DNA of 64,000 nucleotides from Daucus carota subsp. sativus (taxonomy: Eukaryota; Streptophyta; Magnoliopsida; Apiales; Apiaceae): NCBI RefSeq assembly GCF_001625215.2, contig NC_030388.2, positions 18,536,058 through 18,600,057 of the forward strand. Reading direction: 5' to 3'. A program made the translations under genes and the position numbers. This document shows positions 13,619-24,858 of this stretch, in pieces. The notes below the pieces were generated by a model. The model did no database searches and had not been told where the DNA came from. It saw only the letters and a list, made by a program, of their open reading frames with translations. Positions within the stretch are counted from its first letter, which is position 1; every line of letters starts with the position of its first letter.

Positions 13619-14302
13619 GTAATTGATTTCCGCACTAGAGTAAAGTTTTCATACGCATTCATTTTCAAGATACAGTACTCTTGGTCTTGGTTCCTCAAAA
13701 GTCTTGGACGCGATCGTATTGTCGTTAACGTCTTCATGTAGAATCATTAGTGTGATGTACAACAATTTGTAATAAGTTTGTGTCTGTTATTAATTAATAG
13801 GTATTCTCATGTAGGGAGCTCATATGATTCACCTAATATTGGATTAAGGTAGTTATTGGGTGAAAGTTTGGAAAGCTGGAGAGGCCTTTTCTGAAAGTAT
13901 ACGACCTCCACATATGGGATTGTGGCTTAGCATTGGTGTATGTTCTATTTTTTTGTATTTTTGTTCCAGTTTTTAAGTTTTTTATATTGTATAGATGACA
14001 TGATATTTTGTAATTAATTTTTTTGACATTATTTTTGCATAATTTCCTTTCGTATTGATAGTGATCATGATGCATATATGTCCACTAATGCATTTATTGA
14101 TCCTTTTTTTATGATTGAGTTTTCCTTGCAGCTGCTGAAAAGAGATGATTCGTCCAGGCCACTATCGGATGCTCACCGTGTGAAGATTTATATTCACTTT
14201 TTCCCAACATCTGATCAAGGCTTTTTGTTTACTTCTTATTGCGTGTCATTGTATTTTGACAAGAGACACCGAGAATGAATATGACCCAATTTCCGTCCAG
14301 AT

Positions 14303-15555
14303 ACATGAATCTAGCCTACTATAACTCATATGTGTATAAGGAAATGTAGTCAAAATATATTTGATTTTCGATGATTTTGGCATTAATTCTTTTTTGTATA
14401 ATATGTAGTGGTTTCCATATTCACTATATTCAATTTTCAAATCTAGACCTTTTGTTATAATTTCAAATTAATGAAGTACTTTTTCACTTCACAATTTTAG
14501 CTCTCGATAAGGAAGTTTTTATATATTAGATTTTTAAATATTCGGATACATAGATCTAGACTGTTATAGCTCATATGCAAATAGGGAAGTCAAACTTTAT
14601 TTGATTTTCATTGATGTTGACATTAATTACTAAAATACCATTTACATTTAATGTTTGTGGTTTCCACGTTCATTATATTTAAATTTTCAAATCAAGACTT
14701 TTTGTTATAATTTCAAATTAATAGAGTTTTTTTTCACTCCATAATTTTAGATCTTGATAAGAAAGTTTTTATATATTTGACCTTTTAAATTTTTGGATAC
14801 ATGAGTCTATCATGCTATAACCCATATGTAAATAAGGAAAAATAGTCGAATTTTATTTTATTTAACTGATTTTGGCCGTTATTATTACAATCCTTTTTTG
14901 TATAATATATATTGGTTTCCATATTCAATGCATTTAATATTACAAAACTTTTTCGTATAATCTGTGCAGTTTTCATATTTACTATATTCAATTTTCAGAT
15001 GGACTTTTTGTTTTAATTTCCGATTAATGGAGTATTTTTTTTTCACTTCACAATTTTAACTCTTGATAAAGAAGTTTCTATATATTAGACTTTTAAAATT
15101 TTCAAATACATGAATCTAGCCTGCTATAACTTATAAGTCAATAAGGAAAAATAGTCAAATTTTATTTGATTTTCAATAATTTTGGCATTTATTATTACAA
15201 TCCATTTTTGCATTAAATGTGGTGGTTTACATATACACTATATTTAATTTTCAAATCAAAACTTATTGTTATAAATTCAAATTAATGAAGTCTTTTCTCA
15301 TTCTATAATTTCAGCTCTTGATATATAAGGAAGTATTCATACACTCGGTTTTACAAATTTTCGATACATGAATCTGGTCTGTAATAGCTTATATGCGAAT
15401 AGGAAGTCAAACTTCATTTGATTTCCACAGATTTTGACATTTATTACTACAACGATACTTTTTCGTTTAATTTATACAGTTTTCATGTTCATTACATTCA
15501 ATTTCCAGATCAAGAATTTTTGTTATAATTTCATTATTAATAGAGCATTTTTTTT
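14303..15555 (+). repeat. Tandem array, five copies of about 250 bp
   Basis: Copies begin with an ACATGAATCTAG-like motif at about 14303, 14548, 14799, 15108 and 15366, spaced 245, 251, 309 and 258 bp. Each then carries TATAACTCATATG..AATA, a TTTTATTTGATTTTC block and a CACTTCACAATTTTAGCTCT-like block. The copies are clearly diverged. The last copy is cut mid-unit at about 15555 where the hairpin array begins, so the two arrays abut. Confidence 0.85.
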
Positions 15556-15560
15556 TCATA

Positions 15561-18500
15561 CCTGTGTGTGTAGCACGGGCCAAAATGCTTAAATAATTTT
15601 CATGTGGTAATAAATGAGCATATTTTTATTTAAATAAATTAACAATAAAATTTTTTACATGCGGTTTATTATAATTTTTTGTTATTCTATTCAAGATACG
15701 AGGTGTTGCCATTAGGCGACAACGAGAAATTTTAATTATATAGTCATTACTATTTTCATGTCTTATATAAATATTTTTGAAAAAAATTTATTTTTTAATT
15801 ATTTTAACTATACAATTAATGATTTAATAATAGATCCATAAACTTATAAATTTTTATTCCAAACATAAATTATTATTATTATATTAAAATTTGGTTATAT
15901 TAATGATACTAATGAAAAATCTGTTCCGTTATAAAATCGATACAGAATCTATTCCATTATTGATATTTATGACGTATATATTCTTATTGTCAATTTCTAA
16001 TATAGACAATAATTGTAGCATATAATTTTAGTAATGTAACTCAATTATGACTACATATGTATTTCTTTTTTCTTTTTAAATCACACATGTATTTCTTTAT
16101 TGATTATTCCTTCAAGGTTAAGTATTTTTTAACATGTTTATCAATTTTTACTAAGGACGGGAGGAAACTCTATCATCAGCATATTCACTTTAATTAATGA
16201 TACTAATGAAAAATCTATTACGTTGTCTTTCATAACTTATATCTCATATCATACTGTTTGTTAATAAAAAAATGTATAGCTTAACTGGAAAAAAAAACAA
16301 AAAAAATCCTATCTGTGTACGTAGCACGGGCTAAAATGCTATGAGCATTTTTTTTATTTGAATTAAAATTTGATAGATGAGCATCATTTTATTCAAATAA
16401 CTTAACAATAAAATTCTTTGCATACAGTTTATTATTATTTTTTACTATTTTATTTAAGGTATGAGGCATCGCCATTAGGCGACGCCGAGAAACTTTAATT
16501 ATATAATCATTACTATTTTCATGTTTTTTTATAAATATTTTAAATAAAAATTACTTAATATTTTTATATTATTTTAACTATACAAATAATGATTTAATAA
16601 TATATCCATAAACTTATAGATTTTTATTCCAAACATGAAATACTATTATTATATCAAATATTTGATTATATTAATGATATTATTGAAAAATATATCCCGT
16701 TATAAATATTTATCAATTTTTATTAAGGACGGGAGGAAACTCTATCAGCAGCATATTCACCATAATTTTATAATTAAGGAATGGAAGGAAGCTTTATAAC
16801 TTGCATAACTGGGGTAAGTTTATTGTTATTTATGTTTCAAAATACAAAAATTTATATAGTACGCGTCGTTATAATTTCTGTTGTGTGACTTTATTTTTTT
16901 CATTCGACATTCGTATATATAACCTTTAACATCTACAGCGTATTGATCGCCAATAACATAACTCGGGTATTTTGACTGTTACCTACGCTGCCTTTCTGAA
17001 CTTATATCTCATATCATACCGTTTGTCAATAAAAAAAATGTATAGTTTAACTACATAAAAAAATCAAAAAATCATACCCGTGTGCATAGCACGGGCCAAA
17101 ATGCTATGAGCATATTTTTATTGAAATAAAAATTTGATAAAGGAGCATATTTTTATTTAAATAACTTGACAATAAAATTTTTTACATACGGTGTACTATA
17201 ATTTTTTGTTATTTTATTTAAGATTCGAGGAGTCGCCGTTAGGCGACGCCGAGAAATTTTAATTCTATAGTCGTTATTATTTTGGTGTCTTTTATAAATA
17301 TTTTAGAAAATAATACCTGATATTTTTGATTATTTAACAATACAGATAATGATTTGATAATAGATCCATAAAGTTATAAATTTTTATTCCAAACATGAAA
17401 TATTATTATTATATTAAATATTTGATTATATTAATGATACTAATTAAAAATCTATTCCGTTATAAAATCAATACAGCATCTATTCCATTATAAATATTTA
17501 TCACGTATATCTTTTTATTATCAATTTTCAATATAAGCAATAATCGTAGCATATAATTGTAGTAATCTAACTGAATGATGACTACATATGTATTTCTTTA
17601 TTGATGTATTACCTTAAGGTTATTTATTTCTTAACCTATTTATCAATTTTTATTAAGGAAGGGAGGAAACTCTATCATTTGCATATTCACCTTAATTTTA
17701 TAATTAAGGTATGGATGAAAGCTTTATGATACGCATAATCAGGTTAAGTTTATAATCATTTATGTTTCTAAACACAAAGATTTATATCGTCCGCGTCATT
17801 ATAATTTTTGTTGCGTAATTTTATTTTTTTCAATCGACATTCGTATATATTATGCTTAACATCTACAACGCACTGATCGTCAATAACATAACTCGAGTAT
17901 TTTGACTCTTACATACGTTGTCTTTCGTAACTTATATCTTATATCATATTGTTTATTAATAAAAAATGTATAGTTTAACTAGATTAAAAAACAAAAAATT
18001 ATATCCGTGTGCGTAGCACGGGCCAAAATGCTACGAGTATATTTTTATTTAAATAAAAATTTCATAAATGAGCATATTTTCATTTAAATAACTTCACAAT
18101 AAAAATTTTACATATAGTTTATTATATTTTTTGTTATTTTATTTAACATTCGAGGCGTCGCCTTTAGACGACGCCAAGAAATTTTAATTATACAATCATT
18201 ACTATTTTCATATCTTTTATAAATATTTTGGAACATATTACCTAATATTTTTGATTATTTAACTATACAAATAATGATTCGATAATAGATCCATAAAATT
18301 ATAAATTTTTATTCCAAACATGAATTATTATTATTATATTAAATATTTATTTATATTAATGACACTAATTAAAAATCTATTCCGGTATAAAATCAATACA
18401 GAATCTATTCCATTATAGATGTTTATCGCGTATATCTCTTCTTATTATCAATTTTCATTACAGGCAATAATCGTAGCATATAATTTTAGTAATGTAACTG

Positions 18501-20546
18501 AATTATGACTACATATGTATTCTTTTATTGATGTATTACCTTAAGGTTAATTATTTCTTAACTTATTTATCAATTTTTATCAAGGAAGGGAGAATACTCT
18601 ATCATTTGCATATTCACCTTAATTTTATAATGAAGTATGGATGGAAGAATTATAATACGCATAATCAGGTTAAGTGTATATAATTATTTATGTTCTAAAT
18701 ACAAAGATTTATATAGTCCGCGTCCTCATAATTTCTGTTGCATGATTTTATTTTTTTTAATCGATATTTGTATATATTATCTTTAACATCTACAACGTAC
18801 TGATCGTCAATAACATAACTCGAGTATTTTCATTTAAATAACTTAACAATAAAATTTTTACATATAATTTATTATATTTTTTGTTATTTTATTTAAGATT
18901 CGAGGCATCGCCAAGAAATTTTAATTTTATAGTCATTACTATTTTTATGTCTTTTATAAATATTTTAGAAACAATTACCGAATATTTTTTATTATTTTAA
19001 CTATACAAATAATGATTTGATCATAGATCCATGAAGATATAAATTTTTATTCTAAACACGAAATATTATTATATTAAATATTTGGTTATATTAATGATAC
19101 TAATAAAAAATTTATTCCGTTATAAAATCAATGCAGAATCTATTCCATTGTAGATATTTATGATGTATATCCTATTATTATCAATTTTCAATAGGCAATA
19201 ATTATAGCATATGTATAGTTTTAGTAATGTAACTGAATTATGACTACATATGTATTCCTTTATTGATGTATTACTTTAAGGCTAATTATTTCTCAACATA
19301 TTCACCTTAATTCTATAATTAAGGAATGGATGGAAGTTTTATAATACGTATAATCAGGTTAAGTTTATAATTATTTATGTTTCTAAATTCAAAGATTTAT
19401 ATAGTCCGTGTCGTCATAATTTCCGTTGTGTGATTTTTTTTTTAAAATTGACATTCGTATATATTATTTTTAACATTCGCAACGTATTGATCGTCAATAA
19501 CATAACTCGAGTATTTTGAATGTTACATACGTTAGTTTTCATAACTTATATCTCATATCATACTGTTTGTTAATAAAAAATTTATAGTTTAACTAGATAA
19601 AAAAAAATTCATACCCGTGTGAGTAGCATGGGCGAAAATGCTACATGTATATTTTTATTTAAATAAATTTTTCATAAATGAGAAAATTTTCATTTAAATA
19701 ACTAAACAATAAAATTTTTACATATAGTTTATTATAGTTTTTGTTGTTTTATTTAAGATTCGAGGCGTCACCGAGAAATTTTAATTGTATAGTCATTACT
19801 ATTTTTCATATCTTTTATAAATGTTTTGGAAACAATTATTGAATATTTTTTTATTATTTTAGCTATACAAATAATGATTTGATCATAGATTCATGAACAT
19901 ATAAATTTTTATTCAAACATGAAATATTATTATTATATTAAATATTTGGTTATTGTAATGATATTAATGAAAAATCTATTCCGTTATAAAATCAATACAG
20001 AATCTATACCATTATAGATATTTATCACGTATATTCTCTTAGTATCAATTTTCAATATAGGCAATAATTATAGTATTATATAATTTTAGTAATGTAACTA
20101 AATTATGAATACATATGTATTCCCTAATTGATGTATTACTTTAAGGTTAATTATTTATTAACATATTTATCAATTTTTATTAAGGACGGGAGGAAACTCT
20201 ATCATCAGCATATTCACCTTAATTTTATAATTGAGGAATGGATGGAAGCTCTGTAATCTGCATAATCAGGTTAAGTTAATAATTATATATATTTCTAAAT
20301 ATAAAGATTTATATAGTCCGCGTCGTTATAATTTCTGTTGCGTGATTTTATTTTTTCAATCGACATTTGTATATATTATTTTTAACATCTACAACGTACT
20401 GTTCGCTAATAACAAAACTCGAGTATTTTGACTCTTACGTACGTTGCTTTCATAACTTATATCTCATATCATACTGTTTGTTAATAAAAATGTATAGGTT
20501 AACTCGATAAAAAAAACAAAAAACATACACGTGTGCGTAGCACGAG
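15561..20546 (+). repeat. Tandem array of 0.75-0.93-kb units, each with a Helitron-type terminal hairpin
   Basis: The hairpin CCCGTGTGCGTAGCACGGG, or a mutated copy, followed by CCAAAATGCTA, recurs at 15561-15579, 16312-16330, 17077-17095, 18004-18022, 19614-19632 and 20528-20546, and finally at the true end, 20717-20735. Spacings are 751, 765, 927, 1610 (two units, one hairpin lost), 914 and 189 bp. Each unit also has a second hairpin GGCGTCGCCNTTAGGCGACGCC about 150 bp after the first, intact near 16465, 17229 and 18154, imperfect near 15703, and reduced to one arm near 18902 and 19762. Other shared blocks are AAGGACGGGAGGAAACTCTA and CATAACTCGAGTATTTTGA. No unit contains a Helitron 5' end or a coding region. 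Confidence 0.88.
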
Positions 20547-20716
20547 ACAAAATGCTAATAAACATTTAAAATTCTATAATTTAAAACTCATAATAAATAA
20601 TTTGACTACGCTGATTACCCGCCAGATTTGGGGTTAATCACGACATAAAGTATAGATTAAGTTTTTTTTTTTTAAGCAAAGTATAGATTAAGTCGATAAA
20701 AATCAAAGAATCAATA

Positions 20717-20748
20717 CCCGTGTGCGTAGCACGGGCCAAAAAAGCTAG
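20717..20748 (+). other. Helitron 3' terminus: hairpin plus CTAG
   Basis: Stem CCCGTG (20717-20722), loop TGCGTAG, stem CACGGG (20730-20735), spacer CCAAAAAAG, then CTAG and host T. This is the only copy in the array that ends in a perfect CTAG-T. The internal copies read GCTATG, GCTACG, GCTTAA, GCTACA or GCTAAT at this point. Confidence 0.75.
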
Positions 20749-21010
20749 TGATTTAACAATAGATAAATAAATATCCAGAGTTGTAAAAAGCGAGAATTTG
20801 AAAATCGGCGATTATTCCGAATGATTAATAAGATCATTATTCAGAATTAATTTTATCTTATATATGTAAAAATAGTAAATATATATAATAGTTTTTCAAA
20901 TTTCAAATTTTCCCCACAATTTTGTAAATTTTAATATTCAGCCTGATTTTCAACCAATTAATCCAATTTTTACCCAATTAGTCATCGATTTTAACATAAT
21001 TTTGCCCGAT

Positions 21011-21205
21011 TCTATTATATATCTAATAAAACAATAATGAGTAATTTAATTCGAAGAGACTAATCTGCCCTTACTCATTATAAATATATTATATACAGAG
21101 AGGTTATTATTGGCGTTTCATAATAACCTATTTATTAGACATTAATAAATATATTCATTAATATACATTAATTATTTTATAATTAAAACTTCAATACATA
21201 TATGT
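21011..21205 (+). mobile_element. Second Helitron 5'-end fragment
   Basis: From 21011 the sequence TCTATTATATATCTAATAAA and the following ~190 bp match the 5' end of the large Helitron (12652 onward). Shared blocks include GAGTAATTTAATTCGAA, CTGCCCTTACTCATTA, TTAGACATTAAT and TTAATATACATTAA. Similarity stops near 21205 where a different repeat begins. No matching 3' end could be assigned to this copy. It lies only 262 bp past the end of the first Helitron. Confidence 0.7.
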
Positions 21206-21886
21206 ATATAGAGAAAAATTCTATGGAGACTGAATTATGTGGAGGATGGAGAGACTTAATCACAGCCACTCATTTCTGACACATCCAAGGGCTCGTGTTA
21301 TTTGTCCTGCACATTCGTTTTCTCTCCCTATCATGTTCTGCACTTCTAAATCGGTGAACAACAGGCGGTACTTCTAAATCTTGCATAACATAAAATAATA
21401 ATTCCATTATATTGGTGTTCAATCACCGAAATCCTAACAAATAAAAATAATAATTGCATACAAAACAAAAATGTAGTTGGACATTGCTATGATTGACACT
21501 AAACTTATTGTCATTGTTCTGCAACGAATTGGATTTGTTGCAAGACAAAATAACACTTTAATATATCACAAATATGCGAGACAAATTATTAATATTACAC
21601 ACCTAGAAATGCAAGACAAGAATAATGTAAATTATAAAGATAGTTTTGAATTAAAACTAAAACAAGAAATGCAGGACAAGAATATTAATAATACATTAGT
21701 AGAAATGCAGAACAAGAATAGTGTAAATTATTAATATTACATTACTAAAAATGTTGGACAAGAAATGCAGGACAAAGAATATTTAATCATGTCCATTAAT
21801 TGTCAGATTATTTTAACGGTAGATCTTGTAGTCTTTAAGGACTCCAAAGTTTTTGGTCTCCATTGAGCCCAACTCTATTACATACA
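21206..21886. mobile_element. Possible transposon with imperfect terminal inverted repeats
   Basis: The left end has TAGAGAAAAATTCTATGGAGAC and the right end, read in reverse, TAGAGTTGGGCTCAATGGAGAC, an imperfect inverted match. I found no convincing target duplication. The interior has a repeated phrase AAATGCAAGACAAGAAT (three to four degenerate copies at 21607-21775) which creates a short repetitive open frame that I do not regard as a gene. Confidence 0.35.
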
Positions 21887-23237
21887 AAAATCAAAAAAAT
21901 TAAAAAATACAATACAAAACACTACATCATATTTTCTCATGACCGTATAGCCACTCCTAAGTCCTAAATCCTTATACATACAGGAGCAGATCATAGTGGG
22001 CATTTGGGAAGCAACTTACTTATTATTTTCTATTCACTTGATACATTCTACTGTTGAAGGTTTTACTGGACCAGTCAACAAAATTTTTCAGTTGCATTTT
22101 TGTCAATAACATGAAACTGTAAACTTTACTTTAGTGCTTTATTAGTTCCTTTTTGTGCTTGTTAAGTTAAAATTCATGAATTAATATAGCTAGAAAATAT
22201 CACTTTTTTTCTTTATGAACGGTTAATACATTGTCGATGGTACAAAATATATTTATTTTTTTAATTTTTAGTGGATCGGATCTTCGATCCGATTATCCAT
22301 GATCCGAATGGATCGGATATGGATTAACTTGTAAAATATCCGACTCCCGATCCGATCCGAGTCCAAATAAATTAAAGGGATTATGATATTGATTTAGTTA
22401 GATCTGATCCGTTTACAAACCTAGTGAGAAAGCTGGTAAAGAAATTGATAAAGACCAAATTTGTTATCAATAGTAAGATGATAAAGAAAATTTGACATAC
22501 TCATATTTGGAATTTTGAATCTTCTCTGGTAAAACTCAGCAATTGGGGGTGAGTTGATGAGTCAGACAGCCTCTTTCAACTCAACTGCCGCCTTTTAATT
22601 GCAACCCCAGTTGTCTTCCACAGCTCCGGCGAAGCTACGCCGTCTAAGACCACAGCTTCATCCCGTTGTCTACCTCATCCGCCATCTCAGCTGCCTCATC
22701 TATCGTCCCTCCTCCACTGCCGCCCCGCCTCCTCTGCAGCCCTATTTTTGCCTCACCCCATCCCCTCCATGCTCCCGCCCTCCCATGTCCACATCCTCCG
22801 TTATCTCCACCGTCGTTATTACTCCCAGAATTGGTAACAAGCACAGATCTAAGCACAGATCTGGAGGTTTCGCTGACTCCTAGAGATTTTCACCAATTTT
22901 TGCAACACATATCACTAAATTCTAAGGAAAATATCACTAAATTGTATTGAGAATATCACTAACTTGTATTGGTTTATTTTACGAGTGGTTTCTCTTTGAT
23001 TATGAGCCTATAAATATATTTAGTATGTGTAATATTTATCTTTTGTTCTTGGTTATGTATTTTGTTGTTTATTTTTTTAATTCATTCGTAGCTAGATATA
23101 TATTATATATTGCAAATTGTGGTAATGCTTTTGTGTATCGTCTGTTTATATTATTATGTTTCTTTCGAAGTATTTCCATAATTGATGTTTTTTGACTGCA
23201 TATGGCAATTTTGTTTTGTCTTTGAATAACAGTTGTA
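21887..23237. other. Intergenic DNA with a GATCCGA-rich segment; no gene
   Basis: At 22273-22400 there is a cluster of GGATCGGAT/ATCCGATCC words that can fold on itself, similar in style to the GCTCGG-rich element at 25.7 kb but without clear ends. The region 22590-22890 is C-rich and gives proline/serine-rich frames on both strands without any domain. I do not call a gene here. Confidence 0.4.
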
Positions 23238-23518
23238 CTCTCTCCGTCCCTCTCAATTCTTTACATTGAGTTTGGGCACGGAGGTTAAGAAATATGTATA
23301 AAGTAGTGGAAAAGAGAAAGAAAAGTGGGTGAAGTGGTGGGACCCATTGATTTTTAATATATAAAAGAGAGATAGTGGAGTAAAGGTAGTGTGAAAAGTA
23401 AGAAAAAGTGGGAAAATGGTGAGACCCATTAGCTATTTTAGGAAAGTTTTGTAATGTAAAGAAATGAGTGGGACGTCCAAAATAGGAAACTGTAAAGAAT
23501 CTAGTGGGACGGAGGGAG
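23238..23518. mobile_element. Stowaway-type (Tc1/mariner) MITE, 281 bp, TA target duplication
   Basis: Ends are CTCTCTCCGTCCCTCTC on the left and GTGGGACGGAGGGAG on the right, the canonical Stowaway terminus CTCCCTCCGT. It is flanked by TA at 23236-23237 and 23519-23520. The inner arms also pair in part (TTCTTTACA against TGTAAAGAA). No coding capacity. Confidence 0.9.
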
Positions 23519-24304
23519 TATTATTTTAAGTTGACCTTTTTTGTTGTCCGGGATAACCCTTTACTTGTTCCTTCTCTCCCTTTTTTTTTTCACCTTTTTT
23601 GTTTTCTTCCCTTCTTTAAATCTTGTGCCTTTTAAATGAGTTTTCTTTTCGGTTATTAAAAAAGTTAGCCCGTTTTATAAGCATAATAAACACGTTGTGT
23701 TCAATACGCTTATTCAATTGAGATTATTTAAAATTTATTAAAATCTCATGATATTTAAAAACTGATGGATTTTATAATTTGATGGATTTTGAGGTATTAG
23801 TCAATTTTTTTAAGAGTAGAAAATCAATTCAATAATGAAAAGTCGTACGAAATTTGCTGCGTCGAACAAACATAAAACAGAAACAATCGCTGATTAATCC
23901 ATTCTTTATGGAATCACGCGATTCGTTGAAGATTAAATATTTAAAAGTACACTCTTCTCCATAGCCGACTGGAGTTAATCTTGTTTGAGCTATCGGCCAT
24001 AATTGCAATCCCTTAACAATGTTTATCCTAAAATAAAGATCATACTCTCACAAACAAAGGAGAGAAACAACCTAACTCTCACCAAGGAGAGACTACACCA
24101 AACCGAAATAGTAATTAAAGATTGATAAACCTTAGATCTGGAGCATAATCACAAAAACAAGATAAATCAGATTGAAAATCCACCCACTTGAAACAGAGAC
24201 GGTATTAGTCAAATTGTTTCATGTTTTCAATATTTCTCCATTACCCATGAGCTAGATGAGACAGTGTGCTTAGATTCTAAAAATACGGCATCAGTTATAT
24301 GATA
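23519..24304. other. Intergenic DNA; nothing identified
   Basis: AT-rich sequence between the Stowaway element and the next foldback element. No open frame with recognisable content and no clear repeat ends. Confidence 0.45.
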
Positions 24305-24314
24305 TTTTATTTTA

Positions 24315-24846
24315 GGGTTAATTATTTAGTTGGTTATTGAAGTGAGTTAAATATATCAAGCTGATCACTGAACTGAAAACAGTATCAAGATGGTCACTAA
24401 AATGATCATAAATATCAAACAAATATCTTGAAATATGAGTTTAAGCAGTAAAAATATTATTTATAGAGGTTCACACATTATTTTTAAATGTTAGCACGAC
24501 CAACTAAAAAGTTATGAATTTTAGTATTTATGATAATATATTTAGATTTTCTCAAGTTTATTTATTATTTATTTTCAATTAAAACTAAAAAATAACTATA
24601 TAATACAAAATAACTAATAAATAATAAATAAGCTTGATAAAGTCTAATTATATTATCATAAATACTAGAAGTCACAACCTTTTACTTGGTTATGGAACAT
24701 TTAAGAATAATGTGTAAAACTCTATAAATAATATTTTTATTGCTTGAACTCATATTTCAAGGTACTTGTTTGATATTTATGGTGACTTTAGTGACCATCT
24801 TGATATACATTAAACTCACTTCAGTGACCAACTAGATAATTAACCT
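24315..24846. mobile_element. Foldback (Mutator-like) MITE, about 532 bp, 9-10 bp TSD
   Basis: The left arm begins GGGTTAATTATTTAGTTGGT and the right arm ends ACCAACTAGATAATTAACC. Arms pair through inner blocks (AAGTGAGTTAA with TTAAACTCACTT). The direct repeat TTTTATTTTA occurs at 24305-24314 and 24847-24856. Terminal sequence and layout resemble the element at 10992-11544, so the two are probably related families. Confidence 0.82.
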
Positions 24847-24858
24847 TTTTATTTTAAA

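Larger units (their letters stand above)
12652..20748 (+). mobile_element. Non-autonomous Helitron, about 8.1 kb, with tandem arrays inside
   Basis: The 5' end is TC (TCTATTATCTATCTAATAG) preceded by A (12651). The 3' end is CTAG (20745-20748) followed by T (20749). This is the Helitron pattern of insertion between A and T. A hairpin with stem CCCGTG/CACGGG and loop TGCGTAG (20717-20735) ends 9 nt before CTAG, as expected for a Helitron 3' terminus. There are no terminal inverted repeats and no target duplication. No Rep/helicase coding region is present, so it is non-autonomous. Contents in order: AT-rich 5' part, possible captured exon pieces (13.4-14.3 kb), a ~250-bp array (14303-15555), and a 0.75-0.93-kb array repeating the terminal hairpin (15561-20546). 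Confidence 0.78.

Noticed and set aside
15561..20735. Regularly repeated palindromes that could be mistaken for a CRISPR-like or bacterial repeat array
   Set aside because: Repeat spacing is 0.75-0.93 kb, whole units are repeated rather than unique spacers, and all flanking genes are plant nuclear genes. Helitron termini explain the palindrome.
21477..21734. Open frame with repeated MQDKN-like phrase
   Set aside because: It is generated by a short degenerate DNA repeat inside a transposon-like segment, not by a gene.
22599..22950. Proline/serine-rich frames on both strands
   Set aside because: Composition is caused by a C-rich DNA stretch; no start context, splice pattern or domain.
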